Assembly: GCA_030280995.1 (NCBI GenBank)
Contig: JASXTE010000015.1
Span: forward strand, 5,195,001 to 5,259,000
DNA length: 64,000 bases
Direction: 5' to 3'
Origin: Hemileia vastatrix
Lineage: Eukaryota > Basidiomycota > Pucciniomycetes > Pucciniales > Zaghouaniaceae
In this document: piece by piece, positions 36,171 through 46,640 of the stretch
How positions within the stretch are numbered: position 1 is the stretch's first letter
How the letters are laid out: every line of letters begins with the position of its first letter
Translations under genes and position numbers: made by a program
The notes under the pieces: model-generated
Seen by the model: the letters and a program-made list of their open reading frames with translations, nothing else
Told to the model about the DNA's origin: nothing
Database searches by the model: none

Positions 36171-36660
36171 AATAAAATAAAATAAAATAAAATAAAATAA
36201 AATAAAATAAAATAAAATAAAATAAAATAAAATAAAATAAAATAAAATAAAATAAAATAAAATAAAATAAAATAAAATAAAATAAAATAAAATAAAATAA
36301 AATAAAATAAAATAAAATAAAATAAAATAAAATAAAATAAAATAAAATAAAATAAAATAAAATAAAATAAAATAAAATAAAATAAAATAAAATAAAATAA
36401 AATAAAATAAAATAAAATAAAATAAAATAAAATAAAATAAAATAAAATAAAATAAAATAAAATAAAATAAAATAAAATAAAATAAAATAAAATAAAATAA
36501 AATAAAATAAAATAAAATAAAATAAAATAAAATAAAATAAAATAAAATAAAATAAAATAAAATAAAATAAAATAAAATAAAATAAAATAAAATAAAATAA
36601 AATAAAATAAAATAAAATAAAATAAAATAAAATAAAGTAAAATAAAATAAAATAAAATAA
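36171..36660. repeat. (AAAAT)n microsatellite in F
   Basis: About 98 uninterrupted 5-bp units (about 490 bp) with one visible imperfection at 36636 (aataaagtaa), trailing into imperfect AAATA/AATAG units to about 36745. Translated on the minus strand it gives a long FILFY-type frame that is an artefact. The purity implies recent expansion or continuing slippage. Confidence 0.97.
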
Positions 36661-37385
36661 AAATAAAATAAATAGAATAAATATAATTAATGAAATAAAT
36701 AGAATAAAATAAAATTAATAGAATAAACATAAATAATAAAATAAAATAAAAAACTCTTAAATCTCTCTAAATATTTTCTTTCTTTTCTTTTTCAATTCTT
36801 TAAATACATTCTTTTCTTAAATTTAAAATTCTCTTCAAAAATTTCTCTTCCAAAAATTTATTCTCTCTTTTAAAAACTTTCTTTCCTTTGAATCATCAAA
36901 TCTTGTATGACACGACCATTTCCTCAAACCTAACTTCAACCTCTAAATCTCCCTATAATAATTCTTCGAAACAAAAAATTCTTCTTTTCAAATTCTCTTA
37001 AATTCTAAATTCTGTTTTTTTCTTTTCTTTCTTCTTTCTCTCTTTTCAACTAAAATTTCTTAAAAAAAAAAAATTTTTTTTTTAAAATCCTCAATTTAAC
37101 AAACTCATCTCAATCACAAAACCATTTCTTTTTTCTCTCTCTTTTCTTACATAAAAATTTTCCTTTTAAAACACTAAAACTTCCTTCAATTAAACAACCT
37201 TTTTCTTTCTTTAAAATTCTTCTTTCAAATTCTAAAATTTTTAATTTTAAACTTCTTTGTTTTTCTTTTTCTCTGTCTCTCAAATCTTATAAAATTAATA
37301 ACATTCACCTACAATAAAAAATAATAATAATAAAATAAAACTAAAATACAATTTTTTTTCTACTTCTTTACATCTCCTTTTCATT
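36661..37385. other. Low-complexity T/C-rich stretch of F
   Basis: Degenerate end of the microsatellite, then T/C-rich DNA with ttctttctt and tctctcttt words. On the minus strand it lies downstream of the antisense gene and would be its 3' UTR and flank. I see no separate feature. Confidence 0.5.
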
Positions 37386-38336
37386 TCAAATCTTTTCTTT
37401 TAATTTCTCTCGAACCAATCTTTTCATTTTCTCCAAAACTACCCTTATCTCCTTCCTGCATTTCTCAAATACCTCCCCCTCTCCTACCGGAACCACCTCT
37501 CCCATCTCCAAGATCTCCTCTGCCACGTCAAAGGAAGCAGCGTCGATAATTGTGTTGACCTCCCCACATAGTTCTTCCACGAACCTTACTTGTCGACCTT
37601 GACAAGGTTTCTTCGACCATACCTGGTCCAGGGTGTCTTCGGGCTCCTCAACTACTTCCGTGGCCGGAGGGTTTGCCTCAGTTGGTATAACCGACGCAGG
37701 ATCCGCAATTGGCTCTTCAAGGTTATTCGATGTCTAAAACAAAACTCATCAGTAACTTAATCCTTAAAATAAACAAATAAAACTTACCTCGAAGATGGGG
37801 TCAGGCTCTAGAAATAAACTTGGCGTCACTTCGACCTCTACCTCTCTCTCTTCCTCATCGTCCTCGATGACCACCCATCGTTTCTTGGGTGCCCGCCCTG
37901 GAACAGGGACTTCATCTTCATCCTTTTCCACCAACTTGTCGACCTCTTCCTCGACACCTCGCTTTGAACTCGTGGCCTGGGTTACCCAGGTTGAGATCTC
38001 GTTATTTAACTCCTTATCATTTTCCCCCACCGATTGTTCATCTTCGATTGAGACATCACAAATGTCTTCAACCACCTCTTTGGTTTTCGGAACTACCCAA
38101 AACTTAGTCTTGGTAAATCGCTTTTCGATTTCCGCGTTCTTCGTCAACGCATTGCACGCCACTCGCCGCCAACGGCAAAACTCGCATTTCTGGCGAGGGC
38201 CTCGAGTCGCCGTACTTTCGACACAGAAATACTCCATGCTTTCACAAGCCGTGCAAGTCTGTGAAAACTGTCGTGTGATTATTCCCCCATCCGCTTTAGG
38301 GTGTGGAGGCGTAGGTGTGGGAGTGGGGCAGTTCAT
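37386..38336 (-). CDS. Antisense spliced gene inside F, C6 zinc-cluster protein
   Basis: On the strand opposite to gag-pol, an ATG at 38336-38334 opens 183 codons to a GTAAGT donor at 37787. A 54-nt intron (37734-37787, ending TTTTAG) keeps phase 0, and a second exon of 115 codons runs to a stop at 37386-37388, giving about 298 residues. Near residues 29-62 is CTACESMEYFC, 12 residues, CEFCRWRRVAC, which is C-x2-C-x6-C-x12-C-x2-C-x6-C and fits the fungal Zn(II)2Cys6 pattern. The middle is acidic with a proline/valine-rich part, and the C-terminus is charged and helical (RKEIRVVLEKMKRLVREKL). It has no stop in either exon while pol around it is broken. A regulatory DNA-binding role is inference. 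Confidence 0.75.
37734..37787 (-). other. Intron of the antisense gene
   Basis: 54 nt, GAG|GTAAGT donor, TTTTAG|ACA acceptor, with ACTGAT about 14 nt before the acceptor as a candidate branch point. Removing it joins two open frames in phase. It can be spliced only from antisense RNA, not from F's genomic RNA. Confidence 0.75.
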
Positions 38337-38430
38337 TATAAAAATAAGTAATTAAGAGGTAAGGGAAAAAAGTATTATAAAAAGGGAAACTAGTGTGGGA
38401 AGATGGCTCAAGCTCAACGGAGTTCGCAAT

Positions 38431-38437
38431 TTTTATA
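38431..38437 (-). promoter_or_regulatory. Candidate TATA box of the antisense gene
   Basis: Minus strand gggTATAAAAattgcg, 95 bp before the antisense ATG and 11 bp inside the 3' LTR boundary. It is distinct from the sense TATA boxes within the LTRs. Position and sequence fit a promoter; there is no direct proof. Confidence 0.5.
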
Positions 38438-38447
38438 CCCGGGAATC

Positions 38448-39220
38448 TGTCACGCGCCACGTGACACTCGAGGCGAAATAAACTCATTAAATCAATAATA
38501 TCGAGTCCTAAATCTATACTCGAAGCGCAGAAAGCAATTCTCCATAGCAACTGCAATTTTCCTTTGTGTACTTACTATTTAACTGCGCTAGCCTAAACTC
38601 TAAATCTAAATTAGTCAATCTCTCAATAGGGTACCTTAGTCCTTTTCAATAAGCGACGCACAGCGCTAGGTTCAACAAAATAGTACAGTAGTAGATTTCA
38701 TTAAAGTTTTGTTAATTAATTAAAAAGGGGTAAATTGAGCATGGACGGATATTTAGTGAAGAGGGTCTAAGTGTATGTTAGTAATGGTCAATGGAATGGG
38801 AATGGTGCGATGGAAGTGAGGTCAATGCGAGGAGGAACAAAGGATATAAAAGGAGTTGGGTATTTGGTTCGATATTCCTTAGAATTAAATTATAAAATCG
38901 TATTTACATTAATAGTGGTAAATCCTTAAAGTTAAATCATTGTTATTGTATCTTTCTTTTATTTTCTCAATATTCATTTCTAAAATCCTAAATCTTTGAT
39001 TATTGAGTTTCCAACCCTTCGTGAGATTTTAAGAATTACTATTACCTTTGAAACTAGTCTATTATTCTTCTCGAACGAACCTCAAACCTGTAGCTATTAC
39101 TTCGAGTGACCTTCGAATCATTTCCTCGGATCATTCCTCTGTGCTTCGAAGAAGTTTTATAAATCCCTCATCTCACTTGCAGGAACATCCTTGACCTTGT
39201 GCGTAGGTCGTCCGGTGACA
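38448..39220 (+). repeat. 3' LTR of chromovirus F
   Basis: 773 bp, tgtcacgcgccacgtgacac to gtcgtccggtgaca. A clear polypurine tract directly before it is not seen (the preceding bases are tacccgggaatc). It is followed by tgcaa, the near-duplicate of ggcaa before the 5' LTR, and by the continuation of the Myb/SANT-like pseudogene. Confidence 0.93.
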
Positions 39221-40860
39221 TGCAAAGACTCTTTTATTTTCTACAGGTTTTGGCATTACTTAAATTGATACCAGTAAGGGCATTAAATCCATATAAAACA
39301 AACTTGAATATCTATTACCATACTTTAAAGAGATGGATGCTATTTTTGTAGAGAAAGCTGATGTTAATCCTGCCAACATGTTGGATGGTGAAGATGCTAT
39401 CACTGAACATGATTTTGAAAGAAATATTTTCCCATCCTCTTCCCCCACTCAAGCTTCCCCGGCTCTAAATTAAACAAATCTTGATAGCTTTCCAATAGAT
39501 CATTATGGTGATATAAACCAACATTATCCCACTCCCGTAAGTTTTTATTTCTTATCTAGTTGTTTTACTTTTTTATTTCTAAAAAGGCTAATGAACAAAC
39601 CCAGGATCCTCATGCAAGTGAGTCTGAAGCTAGCATCAATGATAAAGTGGAAAATGTTACCTCCAAAAAAAACAAAGAAAATCAACTACTTTAAATATCA
39701 ACAGTCATATAAAGAGAAATAGAGATAATTTTTCCCAAACCTTTTTTTCTTCCATTGATGATTTTCTGGAGAAACTTGAATCTGATAATTGATAGCATAC
39801 CTCTTAATAATTATGTGAAATTTTCTTTTCTTTTGTTAATATTCTTTTAACTCTAGGTAAAGTTAAAGTTGCAAGGTATACTCTCAACTTTAAAAAGAAA
39901 CAATACAAGCTCTCTTTACAAAGAAATTATAGGGCACAAGACTTGGAGGAGAAGAAAGTTGAGCTTTCTTTACAGAGGTGTGGGAGGGTACTAGACTTGG
40001 AGGAGACAAAATTTGAGCTTTCTTTAAAGAGGGATGAGAGGGCACATGACTCTGAGGTGAATAAATTTGAGATAAAGAAAAGGGAGAAGGCTTTAGAGTA
40101 AAATTTCCTATTGGATCAAATGAAACTCAAGTATCAACTTGAGGATGGTTCAAAAAAGAAAGATTTCTTGAGATAATGTGTTAAAGATAATAAATCTATT
40201 GAGGAAATGGAATGCTTAATGAAAATGTTTGATAACTAGTTTTTCTTATTATGTTTACAAAGTTTTCTTGATAGAATGCATTAAAGCCAATAATCAATCC
40301 TTGGAACACACTCCTCTCTGAGATGTGAAAAATTTTATTTTAACATTTTAGATTATTTGTTTGCTTGGTTAAATAAATTTATTTTAATTCTTTTTGGTGA
40401 AAATTTTATATGTGCTGACTTTGTAAAGGTATTGATTCTAGATAATTTTATTTTTGCAAAAATTTGAAAAACTCATACATTTTTTATTTTTGTTATGATT
40501 TAAGCATTTTTCTTAATTTATTTCTCTTTCATGTAAAATTTATACTTGTTGCAGAAAAAGAAGAAGCTCAAATTAAAATCATGAAGTTGGAGTCTCATGA
40601 CAAAACTGCAGAACATCAACTACTTTTTGAGGAAAAGAAGTGGTTTCATTTACAATCAAAGGAAGAATAATCTTTAGAAATTGAGAAAAATGGTTTAGGT
40701 TTGGAGAGGGAGAAAGTTATGATTCAAAGATAGAATGATGAAAAATTCAAAAATAATCAATTTCAATTGGAAAATGCCAAAATTTAGTTACAAACCAATG
40801 AATTAAAAATGATTTATGTCAAAAAATCTTTTTTGGAAATACCCTGCCCTGCTATTTACC
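39221..40860 (+). pseudogene. Myb/SANT-like companion gene, 3' part (H1)
   Basis: Resumes the gene cut at 30061. Fragments in order: GFGIT, DTSKGIKSI, KLEYLLPYFKEMDAIFVEKA, DVNPANML, EDAITEHDFERN; then DHYGDINQHYPTP with a donor at 39537 and an acceptor at 39596 (60-nt intron) leading to ANEQTQDPHASESEAS. A coiled-coil C-terminus follows, with three 18-residue repeats (39910-40071) and further charged helices to about 40830 (EKEEAQIKIMKLESHDK). The Y/F-x2-M-D-x-I/L-F motif after the Myb domain recurs in fungal transposon-linked Myb/SANT proteins, as I recall them. Several stops are present. It ends ILEIPCPAIYHNM-like near 40850. Confidence 0.55.
39910..40071 (+). repeat. Three in-frame 54-bp repeats
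   Basis: Exactly 54-nt units at 39910, 39964 and 40018 encode LSLQRNYRAQDLEEKKVE and two variants (LSLQRCGRVLDLEETKFE, LSLKRDERAHDSEVNKFE). They extend the coiled coil of the Myb/SANT-like gene by whole 18-residue blocks. Confidence 0.85.
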
Positions 40861-42700
40861 ATAACATGGGGTGGGAACCACCATTTTTTTTCTAAGTCAG
40901 AAAAAATTTATGATAAAAAAAATGGCATTAACCTCCCTTTTTTTTATTGAAGTAGGGTTGTAGATTGCCAAAATTTATATTCATTGCATAAATTAGCATG
41001 TAAACAAGTCTTATAAGATAATTTAAAAACCTAAATTAATGACAATTCAAGTAAAATTGTGGGTGGAAATTGTCTGTGAGCAAAGTCAATGAAATCAAAC
41101 ACAAATGTATACATGAAACACATGAGAAAAAAAATTTCTTCATTATTAACGTTGTGGTCTTCCAACATTGGAAGGGGCCTTTGTTGTGTTGTTTGGAGCT
41201 GTTTGTGCATGTCTTAATTGACATCTGTTGAAGAATTGTGTGTTTTTCTAAATTTATTCCGTGAATATTGGGACTGCAGGTATGTGGGTACTATCATTGG
41301 ATAGCCCCAGTTTTTTTCTATATTTCATGTCTGGTTGATATTTTTCATATTCTAAGTTTTAAGGGGTCATTTCCTCATTTTTCAGTTACAAAAGATAGCT
41401 GTTTAATTTTGCTTTTGCGTTTTACGGGCTAACCTTAAGTCTTAGGGTTAAGTGCTTAGTACCATTAGATAGGGCTAATTTAGCTCTATATTTCATGTCA
41501 CAATGTTGTTATAGCATAATTTTGTGTTTTAAGGGTTTTAGTAGTTGTAGTGAGGTTTTCTAAGTAGATTAGATGTTTTTATTGGTTTTCTGGCTTCAGG
41601 GATTCCGGGCCGCTTCAGGCAGCACCTCCAACGTTGGGTGGCCCGCCTGCCTCTGTTTTAGAAGGTTGGGGAGCGCTTCTGGAGGGTTTTTATTCAATTT
41701 GGCTGGTACAGGTGCCAAATTTGTTGCTGTGCATGGATCTTAGAGGGGTGGTCTGTGTCTAAATACTGAATAAGACAGTTTTGGGGCAAACTTTAATTAT
41801 CATACAACCATCTGGTGATTAGATATTGTTTTCTCACTCAGTTTTCACTGTTTTTGGGCCACAATTGGCTGTGTTGGTTGCAAGGTTAGTTCTTCATTTA
41901 ACTCAACTTTAGCAACAGGTTCTCTGGTATAGTCTTGCAAGCTATATGAAGTATTATTGCTGTCTCTGGTGTGGATTTGCAGCCTATATCAAGTATCTTT
42001 TCTTTCTATGGTGTGGACATTGGTCTACATTCCAGTTCTTTGGTCTGGTAGTCTGTCTGGGGACTACTTTCTTGACTCATCAAGCAGTCAAGTGTGTTGA
42101 AAAAGGGGCTTTAGCAAACAGGAACCAACTTACTTTAGCAAGTAAATCTCACTCTATTTTTCTAAAGGGACAGGGGATTTTCTCTCTGGTTTTTCTCCAA
42201 CTCCCTTGGTCAAGGCCTATAGCTAGTACTATATGATTGTCTACACCATTGTACAACACACAGCCAATGGCTCATTAATTTAGGTAAGTAGAGTATCATA
42301 TATAAATTGTAAAATTTTAATTTGTGAAATAAAAATAAAAGTTGACAACCTATATTACACCACATACTTTTTATTTCTATTAAATGTTTTTTGTTTTACC
42401 TCAAATTTTTCTAATACCTTATCAATCCTCTTGACCATCTCCCTATTTATTTGAAAAATAACAGCCAAAGTGAGTAGATTCTTCACAGTATTTTTAAATT
42501 TTTTTTGTATTTGTTAAATTTACCTTCTTTTTTTACCTTGTTTATTTTGTGGGTTAATTTTTGACTTATTTGAAATGAAGATCCAAAATGTGTGAACTCT
42601 TGACAAGATTCCAAGCCAGGTGGAGTTTTGGTTGTTTAGTGATGAACTTGAGAAACTTTTTTTAAGTAAAGAATAGATGCCTATGGAAATAAAATGGGTG
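40861..42700. other. H1 interior of unknown content
   Basis: No recognised gene. Around 41590-41710 is a short GC-richer patch (gggccgcttcaggcagcacc). Near 41920-42005 two copies of a ~55-bp segment (tctggtatagtcttgcaagc and tctggtgtggatttgcagcc, each followed by tatatgaagta-type words) lie in tandem. An open frame on + at 41946-42236 covers them but has no family signature. Confidence 0.4.
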
Positions 42701-42799
42701 ATGTGATTTTAAGAATGAAACATATATTATCAGACATACCCAGAGAATAGCCTTTAACTAATCCTGGTCTAAAAATGGAATAAATTAAATAAAATTTAG

Positions 42800-43445
42800 A
42801 AAAAAGGCTCAACTTGGAAGGATATTATCTCAGCAAACCCTGAACCAAATTCAAATCTATTTGTAGGAAATGAAAGATAGGCTTTAGAAGAATCTTCAGC
42901 TAAAAGAACATAAGATTTGAATAAACCTAACCCTAATTTTGACTCTGATTTCAAAATTACACAAAAATTTGAAAATTTATAATGAAAATTCCATTTAGAT
43001 TGAGATAAAAGCCTAGATAATCATTAGATTAGAGTTTCAGAAGCCTTGCTATCAAATTATGCAATATAAAAATATATAATGAATAAAGTAACACTTGGAA
43101 AAATAGGCTCAACTTTTAAGGTCAAGTCTCAGCAACCACTGAACCAAATTCAAACCTGTTTGTGGGAAATGAAAGATAGGCTTCAGGGGAATCTTCATTT
43201 AAATGACATGTGATTTAAATAAACCTAAAACTAATTTATTGCATTAAAATATGAAATAAAAAGATTTAATTGGGAAAAAGAGGATCAAATTTAAAGGTCA
43301 ATATCTCAGAAACCACTTAATCAAATTCAAATCTGTTTGTGGGAAATAAAAGGTAGCCTTAAGAAGAATCTTCAGTAAAAGGAACATAATATTTGAACAA
43401 AACTTACCCTAATTCCAAGTCTTTTTTTCAAAATTTCACAAAAAC
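42800..43445. repeat. Three ~150-bp dispersed repeats
   Basis: Segments starting near 42806, 43105 and 43273 share ggctcaacttggaaggat-like starts, ctcagcaaccactgaaccaa, ttcaaatctgtttgtgggaa, atgaaagataggctttagaa and gaatcttcagtaaaaggaac, followed by aaataaacctaaccctaatt. Identity by eye is about 75-85%. Spacing is uneven (about 300 and 170 bp). Confidence 0.75.
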
Positions 43446-43779
43446 TTGAAAATTGGAAATGGAGATGAGAACAAAAAGAATTTAATAAGTCCAATGTTAA
43501 CCAAATAAGAGTCATACATATATTTAAGTATGAAATTTTCATAGAAGATAAGAGATATCACTTAGTTATAAAAAAAGGAGATGAAACTTACCTTGATTGA
43601 AAAGTAGGAAAAATAGAGCAAGAAAGAATGATGTTGGAATTTGGGGGAAATTGAACATGGAGTAAGTGTAATGCATAAAGAATGTGCAATGTATGTGTTT
43701 TAATGACATAGAACCAATATAAAGTGAAATAGGGGAAGGGGGGATAATGGCCATTCCAAGGAGGAATGATGAATAGGGT

Positions 43780-44956
43780 TATGGAGCTAAAAAAGAAGGA
43801 AAAGAGGGAGAGAAAAAAAAGGTTAATTTTACAATAAAAATAAAAATAACCACTTACAATAAAAATTTAGATACAAAAAAGAAAGAAAAAACAGAAAAGA
43901 AAACAAAAAAAAATAATTAGCAATCAAAAAATCAAAAAAATGAATAAAATGACTTACCTGGAGAGATGAGATGAGAAAATAAATGAAACCATATTGTTTG
44001 AGGGATGTTGGAGGAGAAGAAAAGGATATGAGAGATGAATTACAAAAAGAAACAGTGAAAACTTATTCAATCACAGAAAATATGCAATTTCATGTTGAGC
44101 CGGTGAATGAATACAAATGAGACATACAAAAAAGACACATTCAGCATTAATTCAAAATAAAAATGAATATGAAAAACAAAAAAACCAAATCAAGTTAATA
44201 AAGCACAGAATTTGAAAATTTGGAGAGTTTGAAAATCAAAATTAAAAGGGTTGTGTTTCAAAATGTTGGAGGGTGGTTGGCATAATTACAGAGAGTATGC
44301 TGATGGAAAGAATTTTTTGTGATTCAAGGGAGGAGAGAGCTGGTGAAGGTCTGGGATCCTCTTCTTCATAAAGATCATTGAAAAGAAATATAAGCTAAAG
44401 TGTCTTTCAACAAATATTCAGAGTCAGATTCAGCAGCTAAAACTAAAGTGATAGCATTCATAGCTGTGTGAAGTTGCTTCTTGTAGAGAGATCCTTCAAT
44501 ATTGTTGGTATAAGGTTTAGGTGATGAGTGAGAAGTGGGAATTTTCCACCACATGAGCAGATGGGGTGTGTAGATAGAAAAAAATGTTATGTGTTTTCCA
44601 CAAAAATTAAGCATCATAGAGTGAAGAGACACATGAAGATGAGAAAAATTTTTATGTGCTTGCCAACAAAATTCAGTATCATAGAGTAATGAGATACATA
44701 AGGATGGCATCTGCATTTGTATGTCATGTGGCTTGCTTACAAATCAATCATGGATGTGATGAGTTTGGGATGAGAAATTAGGAGTAGATATTTGGGTATA
44801 AGAGGTGAAATAATGCATTATCATGGATTCTTTATTGACTAGCCCCAGGGCTAGTGGATAAGAATCTCCAAAATTAATAATGTCTGATCCCAGGAAAAAA
44901 AATTCCTGATCCCTAATTGCAGATCACTGAAAATTGATACTCTCTAATTTTAAATG
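43780..44956 (-). pseudogene. Deleted Harbinger transposase remnant (H1)
   Basis: Homologous to H2: 43780-44345 matches 50580-51160 and 44385-44956 matches 52000-52524, so about 0.85 kb holding the DDE core is missing. The minus-strand frame 44716-44375 contains the N-terminal segment KKQLHTAMNAITLVLAAESD then SEYLLKDTLAYISF, parallel to RQLLYSTMNSIALHLALYYK in H2. Upstream on the minus strand an ATG-less exon with a ccaggtaagt donor is shared by both (43957 and 50743). The right end gatactctctaattt is a degraded form of H2's gataccccctatta. Confidence 0.65.
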
Positions 44957-46037
44957 ATTTTTGGATTAAATGGAAGGGAAAGACTAATAAAAAAGTTATG
45001 CTCAATCTTTAGCTCACAATATTTGGATTAGTGAAGACTAGTGGTTGGAAATAGGCTAATAAACTATAGTTATAGCTAATATAAATATAATATCAGTTTT
45101 TAAGGGCTTTTAAATATATTTTTATATTCTAATAATTGCTTTAAAATGGATATTTGGTATTTATAAGTGAGTGATGTCCAATAATCCATCAAACCCTCCC
45201 TTACTTATACCAAATTCCACTGAAGCACACAGACATTCAATGCATATGATGTCACTGCTATCCCTGGAAATTACAGAACTTTGAGGGCTCATCACATCCC
45301 CATGGTTTCCTCTTCATGAAATTTTAACACTCACACCTCCAGTAAGGACCCTTCAACACAATTAATGATATTATAAACCCATACCATAAATAGAGAAAAA
45401 TGATAAAAGTGGATACCATAAAGAAACAGATAAAATAACTCATCCAATGAAAATTAAAAGGAACACAAAGAATATAAAGGAGCTAAATCAGCTTTAAAAG
45501 CCCCAAGTAATATCCCCAAGCATCTAAATCAACCAAGTAATCATATCCCAACCCATAAATCTGTGAAAATCCATTAAAGGAAGCCAATCAAGTTGTCCAA
45601 TATGGATATATGTGCCTGAAATAGGTGTATATGATTGTGTAGGTGTGGTGAGTCCATTTAATACAACCATATTACCTAAAATAAACAGAAAAAAAATCTT
45701 ACAGGCCAATTTGAAGGTTAAACCCACATATAGGCCTATATATACATAGTATCACTGCATATTTAACTGAATATGAGGTTTATGTATACATATAAGCTTA
45801 TGTATCTCTATCATTATAAATACCACATAAGATAAGTATATTGTGACTACATTAGAAGCTTAATAAGTATTATGGGGCTAATGATTAGCTTTTTAAACTT
45901 ATATACATAATTTAATAGTGTAATAAATATATATATAAGCATAATAACTATAGTATTTACTTATAAGCTTATTGCCATTGACTATATCTTAATTTAAAAA
46001 TAAGAAAAAATCATTCCTGGGGATACCTAAGCAGAAG
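44957..46037 (-). repeat. Truncated type-A LTR
   Basis: Starts inside the family LTR (taaatgatttttggattaaa corresponds to about base 70 of 22005-23175) and runs to the end, ggatacctaagcaga. The first ~70 bp are missing at the H1 junction. It contains the empty site agtgtaataaatata for the MITE at 1460. It may be the 5' LTR of B or an independent copy; no matching target duplication was found. Confidence 0.75.
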
Positions 46038-46640
46038 AACGCTATACAAGTCTTAGAAATCTCTGAAAGGGAGATGGAGAAACATGCCTAGAATATGCAT
46101 ATAAAGGCTGTAGATTCAAAATTAGACTAAAATAATAGAGTATCAAATGTCAAAATGAAAGATGAAATATAAAATCTAAGGAAAAATTCTTGAGAAGTCC
46201 TGAAAAATTTTCTAAAACTGGGTACAGATAGTTTAAAAAGTGTTTGAAAGGTGCACTTGGAGGTATGAAGTATTGGAGGCTTTCTTGGAGGATAGTTACA
46301 TTTTATGGCCAATTTTGATAAAAAATAAAGTATTCTTTAAGATCAGAATCAGAATTTCAATCAGAGTCAAAGAGGTTATCAAGAGCCATGAGAGTCATTG
46401 CTTGATGTAGCTTATCATGATTTGAGAGCAAGAAAGACATTGCTCTTAAATGGTATAAAAATGTAAATGATTAACAATGTTTTGAGTAATAAAGTGTTAT
46501 GCTGTGGAGTGCTGTGTATGAATGGGATGATGCTGAAAAATCAGTGAAATAAGAAATTATGGTGAAATCAGCACTTTTGGTTGATAAAATGTGGATTTGA
46601 GTAAAATAAGTGACTTACTTCATTTTGAAATCCACCAGTG
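46038..46640 (-). pseudogene. Possible Harbinger transposase N-terminal fragment (H3)
   Basis: Minus-strand pieces LHQAMTLMALDNLFDSD, SDSDLKEYF and SFRKFFRTSQEFFLRFY resemble, in order and spacing, the N-terminal region of PIF/Harbinger transposases and the H1/H2 segment SMNSIALHLALYYK. A donor-like acttac (minus gtaagt) sits near 46617. Frames are broken and no DDE core is seen. The assignment is tentative. Confidence 0.35.

Larger units (their letters stand above)
30062..39220 (+). mobile_element. F: Tf1-like Ty3/Gypsy chromovirus
   Basis: 9159 bp with two 773-bp LTRs (TGTCA...TGACA) that differ at about nine positions (about 99% identity by eye). Flanks ggcaa and tgcaa form a 5-bp duplication with one mismatch. 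Order: LTR, self-priming site, gag, protease, RT, RNase H, integrase, chromodomain, (AAAAT)n tract, antisense gene, LTR. Base composition is clearly less AT-rich than the neighbours, with many tcga words. It has been disabled by a few stops, three 1-base frame changes and a MITE at 32931. It is the youngest element in the window by LTR identity. Confidence 0.9.
29422..44956. mobile_element. H1: PIF/Harbinger-like element split by chromovirus F
   Basis: The left 110 bp (aggggttgg ... gcaattaaattaattgtgga ... gggttattagac) match the left end of H2 (50158-50270); the right ~1.2 kb (43780-44956) match H2's right half, with most of the transposase deleted. Between them is a Myb/SANT-like gene on +, the second gene expected of PIF/Harbinger elements. 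F (9.16 kb) is inserted in that gene. The outer flanks do not match each other (MITE left, LTR right), so a rearrangement is likely and the single-element reading is inference. Confidence 0.55.

Noticed and set aside
36014..36730. 238-codon minus-strand ORF rich in FILFY repeats
   Set aside because: It is a translation of the (AAAAT)n microsatellite, which has no stop in this frame; not a gene.
37795..38355. 186-codon ORF on + over the antisense gene
   Set aside because: It has low-complexity serine/threonine content and no motif, whereas the minus strand shows a spliced frame with a zinc cluster; it is the shadow frame.
41946..42236. 96-codon ORF with aromatic/hydrophobic content
   Set aside because: It covers a short internal duplication, has no family match I can recognise, and no promoter or splice context.
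44957..46037. 5' LTR of element B
   Set aside because: Possible by family, but no target duplication or leader connects it to B at 29287, so it is listed only as a truncated LTR.
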